Source: Actinomycetes bacterium
GTDB lineage: Bacteria > Actinomycetota > Acidimicrobiia > Acidimicrobiales > Microtrichaceae
Direction of reading: 5' to 3'
Assembly (NCBI GenBank): GCA_023423215.1
Contig: JAFAFZ010000421.1
Location: 1 to 6,301 of the forward strand
Length of the DNA: 6,301 nucleotides
Shown: positions 4,153-6,301 of the stretch, piece by piece
Layout: every line of letters starts with the position of its first letter
How positions within the stretch are numbered: the first letter of the stretch is position 1
Made by a program: the position numbers and the translations under genes
The notes under the pieces: generated by a model
What the model was told of the DNA's origin: nothing
Database searches by the model: none
Seen by the model: only the letters and a program-made list of their open reading frames with translations

Positions 4153-5454
4153 ATGGCGGAGGCGGACGGGCACCCCACCCACGACGAGCCGGAGCGGCGC
4201 GAGATCGAGCGCGACACCGCCGAGCGGACCCGGGTCTGGGTCGTGCGAGCCGTCATCGCCGTCGCCGTCCTGACCCTGCTCGGCATCGGCCTGCTGTGGC
4301 CACGTGGCGAGGCGCCCGACCTGGGAACCCAGCCCAACCAGTTCGTCGACGCCACCGTCACCGGGGCCCGGTCGACCACCTGCGACGCGGTCGAGGCCGA
4401 CGCGCTGGCCGGCTGCCAGGAGGTCGAGGTCGAGATCACCTCGGGTCCCGACGCCGGCTCGGTGGGGGTCTTCGTGATCCGCGACACCGACTTCGGGGTG
4501 CCGCGGATGCAGGGCGGCGAGCACGTCGTGCTCCTGGACGTCGAGACCAGCCCGCCTCCCTACCGCTACGCGTTCGCGGACTTCCAGCGCTCGATGCCGA
4601 TGTGGTGGCTCGTCGCCCTGTTCGTCCTGGCCGTCGTCGTCGTCGGCCGCTGGCAGGGTCTGCGTGCCCTCGCCGGCCTGGCGGCGTCGGGCCTGATCCT
4701 CATCGCGTTCATCGTCCCGTCGCTCGTCCGCGACGAGTCGGCGGTGCTCGTGGCGCTGGTCGGCACGGTGGCGATCGCGTACGTCGCGCTCTACCTGGCC
4801 CACGGCGTGAACACCGCGACGACGGTCGCGCTGGCGGGCACCCTGCTGAGCCTCGTGCTGATCGTCGGCCTGGCCCTGATCACCGCCGCAGTCACCGAGC
4901 TGTCCGGTCTGGCGAACGAGGACGCACAGGTGCTGCGCGTCACCACGGACGCGCTCGACCTGCGTGGGTTGCTCGTCGCGGGCATCGTCGTCGGCGCGCT
5001 CGGCGTGCTGGACGACGTCACCGTCACCCAGGTCTCGACCGTCGCGGCGCTGCGACGGGCGAACCCACGCATGGGTCGGGGGCGGCTCTACCGAGAAGCC
5101 CTGACCGTCGGTCGCGACCACGTCGCGTCGACCGTCAACACCCTCGTGCTCGCCTACGCCGGCGCCGCGCTGCCGCTGGTGCTGCTGTTCAGCCAGGGCA
5201 GCAAGCCGATCGGCCGCATCCTGACCAGCGAGATCGTCGCGGTCGAGATCGTCCGCATGCTCGTGGGTTCGATCGGCCTGGTGCTGTCGGTGCCGATCAC
5301 GACCGCGCTCGCCGCGGCGGTGCTGACCGGGCGTGAGCAGGTGCACGCCGGACACGACCACGGCCACGGCACCGCCGCTGTGCGGGAGGCCGCGGACGAG
5401 GCCTCCCCTGCGCCGCGCTGGGAGGACTTCGGCCCCGACGCCGACGACCTCTGA
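4153..5454 (+). CDS. YibE/F-family integral membrane protein
   Basis: This 433-residue protein has a charged cytoplasmic N-terminus (1-27), one membrane helix (about 28-49), an extracytoplasmic domain (about 50-148) and then roughly seven hydrophobic segments (about 150-165, 170-191, 196-217, 222-247, 272-290, 326-346, 361-392). The family signature is clear in GALGVLDDVTVTQ (281-293) and GRDHVASTVNTLVLAYAGAA (320-339), matching the conserved D and NTL-LA-AG motifs of YibE/F proteins. The family is widespread in Firmicutes and actinobacteria and is usually called a predicted permease, but its substrate is unknown. Two cysteines in the outer domain (C77, C88) could form a disulfide. The C-terminal tail is short, acidic and carries a histidine cluster, HAGHDHGHG (398-406), which could bind a metal ion. 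There is no Shine-Dalgarno; GAGAAT eight bases before the ATG is a weak -10-like match. It probably follows the VOC gene in one transcript. Confidence 0.9.
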   Translation: MAEADGHPTHDEPERREIERDTAERTRVWVVRAVIAVAVLTLLGIGLLWPRGEAPDLGTQPNQFVDATVTGARSTTCDAVEADALAGCQEVEVEITSGPDAGSVGVFVIRDTDFGVPRMQGGEHVVLLDVETSPPPYRYAFADFQRSMPMWWLVALFVLAVVVVGRWQGLRALAGLAASGLILIAFIVPSLVRDESAVLVALVGTVAIAYVALYLAHGVNTATTVALAGTLLSLVLIVGLALITAAVTELSGLANEDAQVLRVTTDALDLRGLLVAGIVVGALGVLDDVTVTQVSTVAALRRANPRMGRGRLYREALTVGRDHVASTVNTLVLAYAGAALPLVLLFSQGSKPIGRILTSEIVAVEIVRMLVGSIGLVLSVPITTALAAAVLTGREQVHAGHDHGHGTAAVREAADEASPAPRWEDFGPDADDL

Positions 5455-5474
5455 GGCACGCCGATCGTCGGGAG

Positions 5475-5503
5475 CCGCGAGCCGCATGCCAGCGCATCCG
5501 CGG
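5475..5503 (+). terminator. Weak imperfect hairpin after the YibE/F gene
   Basis: CCGCG (5475-5479) can pair with CGCGG (5499-5503) around an internal loop and an inner ATGC-CAGC-GCAT stem (5486-5497). The structure is imperfect and has no T-tract. It is the best terminator-like element in the 93-bp gap before the nucleotidase gene, but only weakly supported. Confidence 0.2.
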
Positions 5504-5524
5504 GGGTAGGTCCCACGGCGACCG

Positions 5525-5540
5525 TCCGATCGATCGGAGG
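5525..5540 (+). promoter_or_regulatory. 14-bp palindrome overlapping the nucleotidase ribosome binding site
   Basis: TCCGATCGATCGGA (5525-5538) is a perfect palindrome. Its right end overlaps the Shine-Dalgarno GGAGG at 5536-5540, seven bases before the ATG at 5548. As DNA it could be a dimer-binding operator; as RNA it could fold into a short stem that partly covers the ribosome binding site. The Shine-Dalgarno itself is clear and fixes the start. Confidence 0.5.
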
Positions 5541-5547
5541 CACGCCG

Positions 5548-6301
5548 ATGCCACGTCGTCCGCTCGTCCACGCCACGGCCGTCGTCGCCGTGCTCCTCGC
5601 ACTCGCCGCGGCGTGCACCCCGCCCGCCCCCCCCGAGGCGGAACCGGTGCCGGTGCAGCTCCTGTCGTTCAACGACTTCCACGGCCACCTCGAACCGCCC
5701 TCCGGCACCGACGGCACCCTGGGCGAGACGCTCGACCCGAGCGCCACGCCGGTCGGCGGCGCCGAGTACCTGGCCTCGACGCTCGACGCCCTGCGGGCCA
5801 ACGCCGTCAACTCGCTGACGGTCGCCGCGGGCGACCTCGTGGGCGGCTCGCCGTTCCTGTCCGGCCTGTTCCACGACGAACCCGCCGTGGAATCCCTGGA
5901 GGCGCTGGGACTGGACGTCAGCGGCGTCGGCAACCACGAGTTCGACGAGGGCCTGACCGAGCTGAAGCGGCTCCAGCACGGCGGCTGCCACGTCGTCGAC
6001 GGCTGCTACTTCCCCGACTCGCCCTACGACGGCGCCGACTTCCCGTGGCTCGCCGCGAACGTCTTCTACGGCTCGACCGACCGGACGGTGATGGCGCCCA
6101 CGTGGACGACCGACGTCGGTGGCGAGACGATCGGCTTCATCGGCATGACCCTCGAGGGCACGGACAAGATCGTGACCCCCAGCGGTGTCGAGGGTCTCGA
6201 CTTCGGCGACGAGGTCGACACGGCGAACCGGTACGCCGCCGAGCTGCAGGATCAGGGTGTCGAGGCGATCGTCGTCCTGCTGCACGAGGGCGGCTCGCAG
6301 G
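5548..6301 (+). CDS. Secreted 5'-nucleotidase/UshA-type metallophosphoesterase (partial, 3' end missing)
   Basis: This gene is open from its ATG to the window edge (251 codons visible); family members are usually about 550-700 residues, so the C-terminal substrate-binding domain lies outside. It would hydrolyse extracellular nucleotides or related phosphoesters. Residues 1-22 form a signal peptide (MPRRPLVHA, then a hydrophobic core) ending LALAAAC; C23 could be a lipoprotein cysteine, though the lipobox is not ideal. The mature part shows the metallophosphoesterase motifs in order: FNDFHGH (D43, H45), AAGDLVGGSP (D96), GNHEFD (N129, catalytic H130, D133) and VVLLHEGGSQ (H246). Two cysteines in an insert (C147, C153) probably make a disulfide, as in other actinobacterial members as I recall them. 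The start has a good GGAGG ribosome binding site. A 93-bp gap separates it from the YibE/F gene, so it probably has its own promoter; no phosphate-control box was recognised. Confidence 0.9.
   Translation, partial: MPRRPLVHATAVVAVLLALAAACTPPAPPEAEPVPVQLLSFNDFHGHLEPPSGTDGTLGETLDPSATPVGGAEYLASTLDALRANAVNSLTVAAGDLVGGSPFLSGLFHDEPAVESLEALGLDVSGVGNHEFDEGLTELKRLQHGGCHVVDGCYFPDSPYDGADFPWLAANVFYGSTDRTVMAPTWTTDVGGETIGFIGMTLEGTDKIVTPSGVEGLDFGDEVDTANRYAAELQDQGVEAIVVLLHEGGSQ

Larger units (their letters stand above)
5453..5549 (+). repeat. 13-bp direct repeat bracketing the YibE/F-nucleotidase gap
   Basis: GAGGCACGCCGAT occurs at 5453-5465, overlapping the YibE/F stop codon, and again at 5537-5549, overlapping the ribosome binding site and start codon of the nucleotidase. 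The copies are exact and 84 bases apart. They may be remnants of a small duplication or a chance match in biased sequence. Confidence 0.65.

Noticed and set aside
5455..5547. Phosphate-control (Pho) box before the nucleotidase gene
   Set aside because: I looked for GTTCACC-like direct repeats and found none. TAGGTC at 5507-5512 is only a poor -10 match without a -35, so I did not list a promoter.
4144..6285. 713-codon open frame on the minus strand opposite the YibE/F and nucleotidase genes
   Set aside because: It lies antisense to two genes with clear family motifs, and its translation is rich in D, R, G, H and Q with no recognisable domain. Long antisense frames are expected in DNA of this GC content.
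1..6301. Mobile element, CRISPR array, tRNA or rRNA
   Set aside because: No transposase, integrase, terminal inverted repeats, repeat-spacer pattern or tRNA cloverleaf was seen on either strand.

Overview
The window is 6.3 kb of very GC-rich DNA (about 70% or more by eye, with third codon positions almost always G or C) and is densely packed with genes. It suggests a high-GC actinobacterium. Supporting signs are the codon use, several starts that lack a Shine-Dalgarno sequence but have a TANNNT-like -10 box 6-9 bases upstream (leaderless style), and protein families common in that phylum. I cannot name the genus. No tRNA, rRNA, CRISPR array, insertion sequence or phage gene is visible, so this reads as ordinary chromosome.

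Layout from left to right. (1) A 140-aa UspA-like alpha/beta protein on the minus strand (15-437) is divergent from (2) a MurR/RpiR-family regulator on the plus strand (533-1387). The 95-bp gap between them holds overlapping palindromes, a good place for an operator. (3) A PLP-dependent low-specificity threonine aldolase on the minus strand (1439-2497) converges on the regulator, with a short GC hairpin between the two. (4) A Fe(II)/2-oxoglutarate oxygenase of the AsnO/VioC amino-acid beta-hydroxylase family on the plus strand (2585-3556) is divergent from the aldolase. Their 87-bp gap carries the perfect inverted repeat GTTCCAG-N13-CTGGAAC, placed over the oxygenase promoter. (5) After two stem-loops come a VOC/glyoxalase-fold protein (3659-4129) and, 23 bp later, (6) a YibE/F-family membrane protein (4153-5454). 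(7) A secreted 5'-nucleotidase/UshA-type metallophosphoesterase begins at 5548 and runs off the right edge.

The part most worth attention is the divergent oxygenase/aldolase pair. An AsnO/VioC-type enzyme would convert a free amino acid to its beta-hydroxy derivative, and threonine aldolases cleave beta-hydroxy-alpha-amino acids to glycine and an aldehyde. Together they could form a two-step side-chain-cleaving pathway, analogous in chemistry to trimethyllysine hydroxylase plus hydroxytrimethyllysine aldolase in carnitine synthesis. This is inference from family membership and arrangement; the sequence does not prove that the two enzymes share a substrate.
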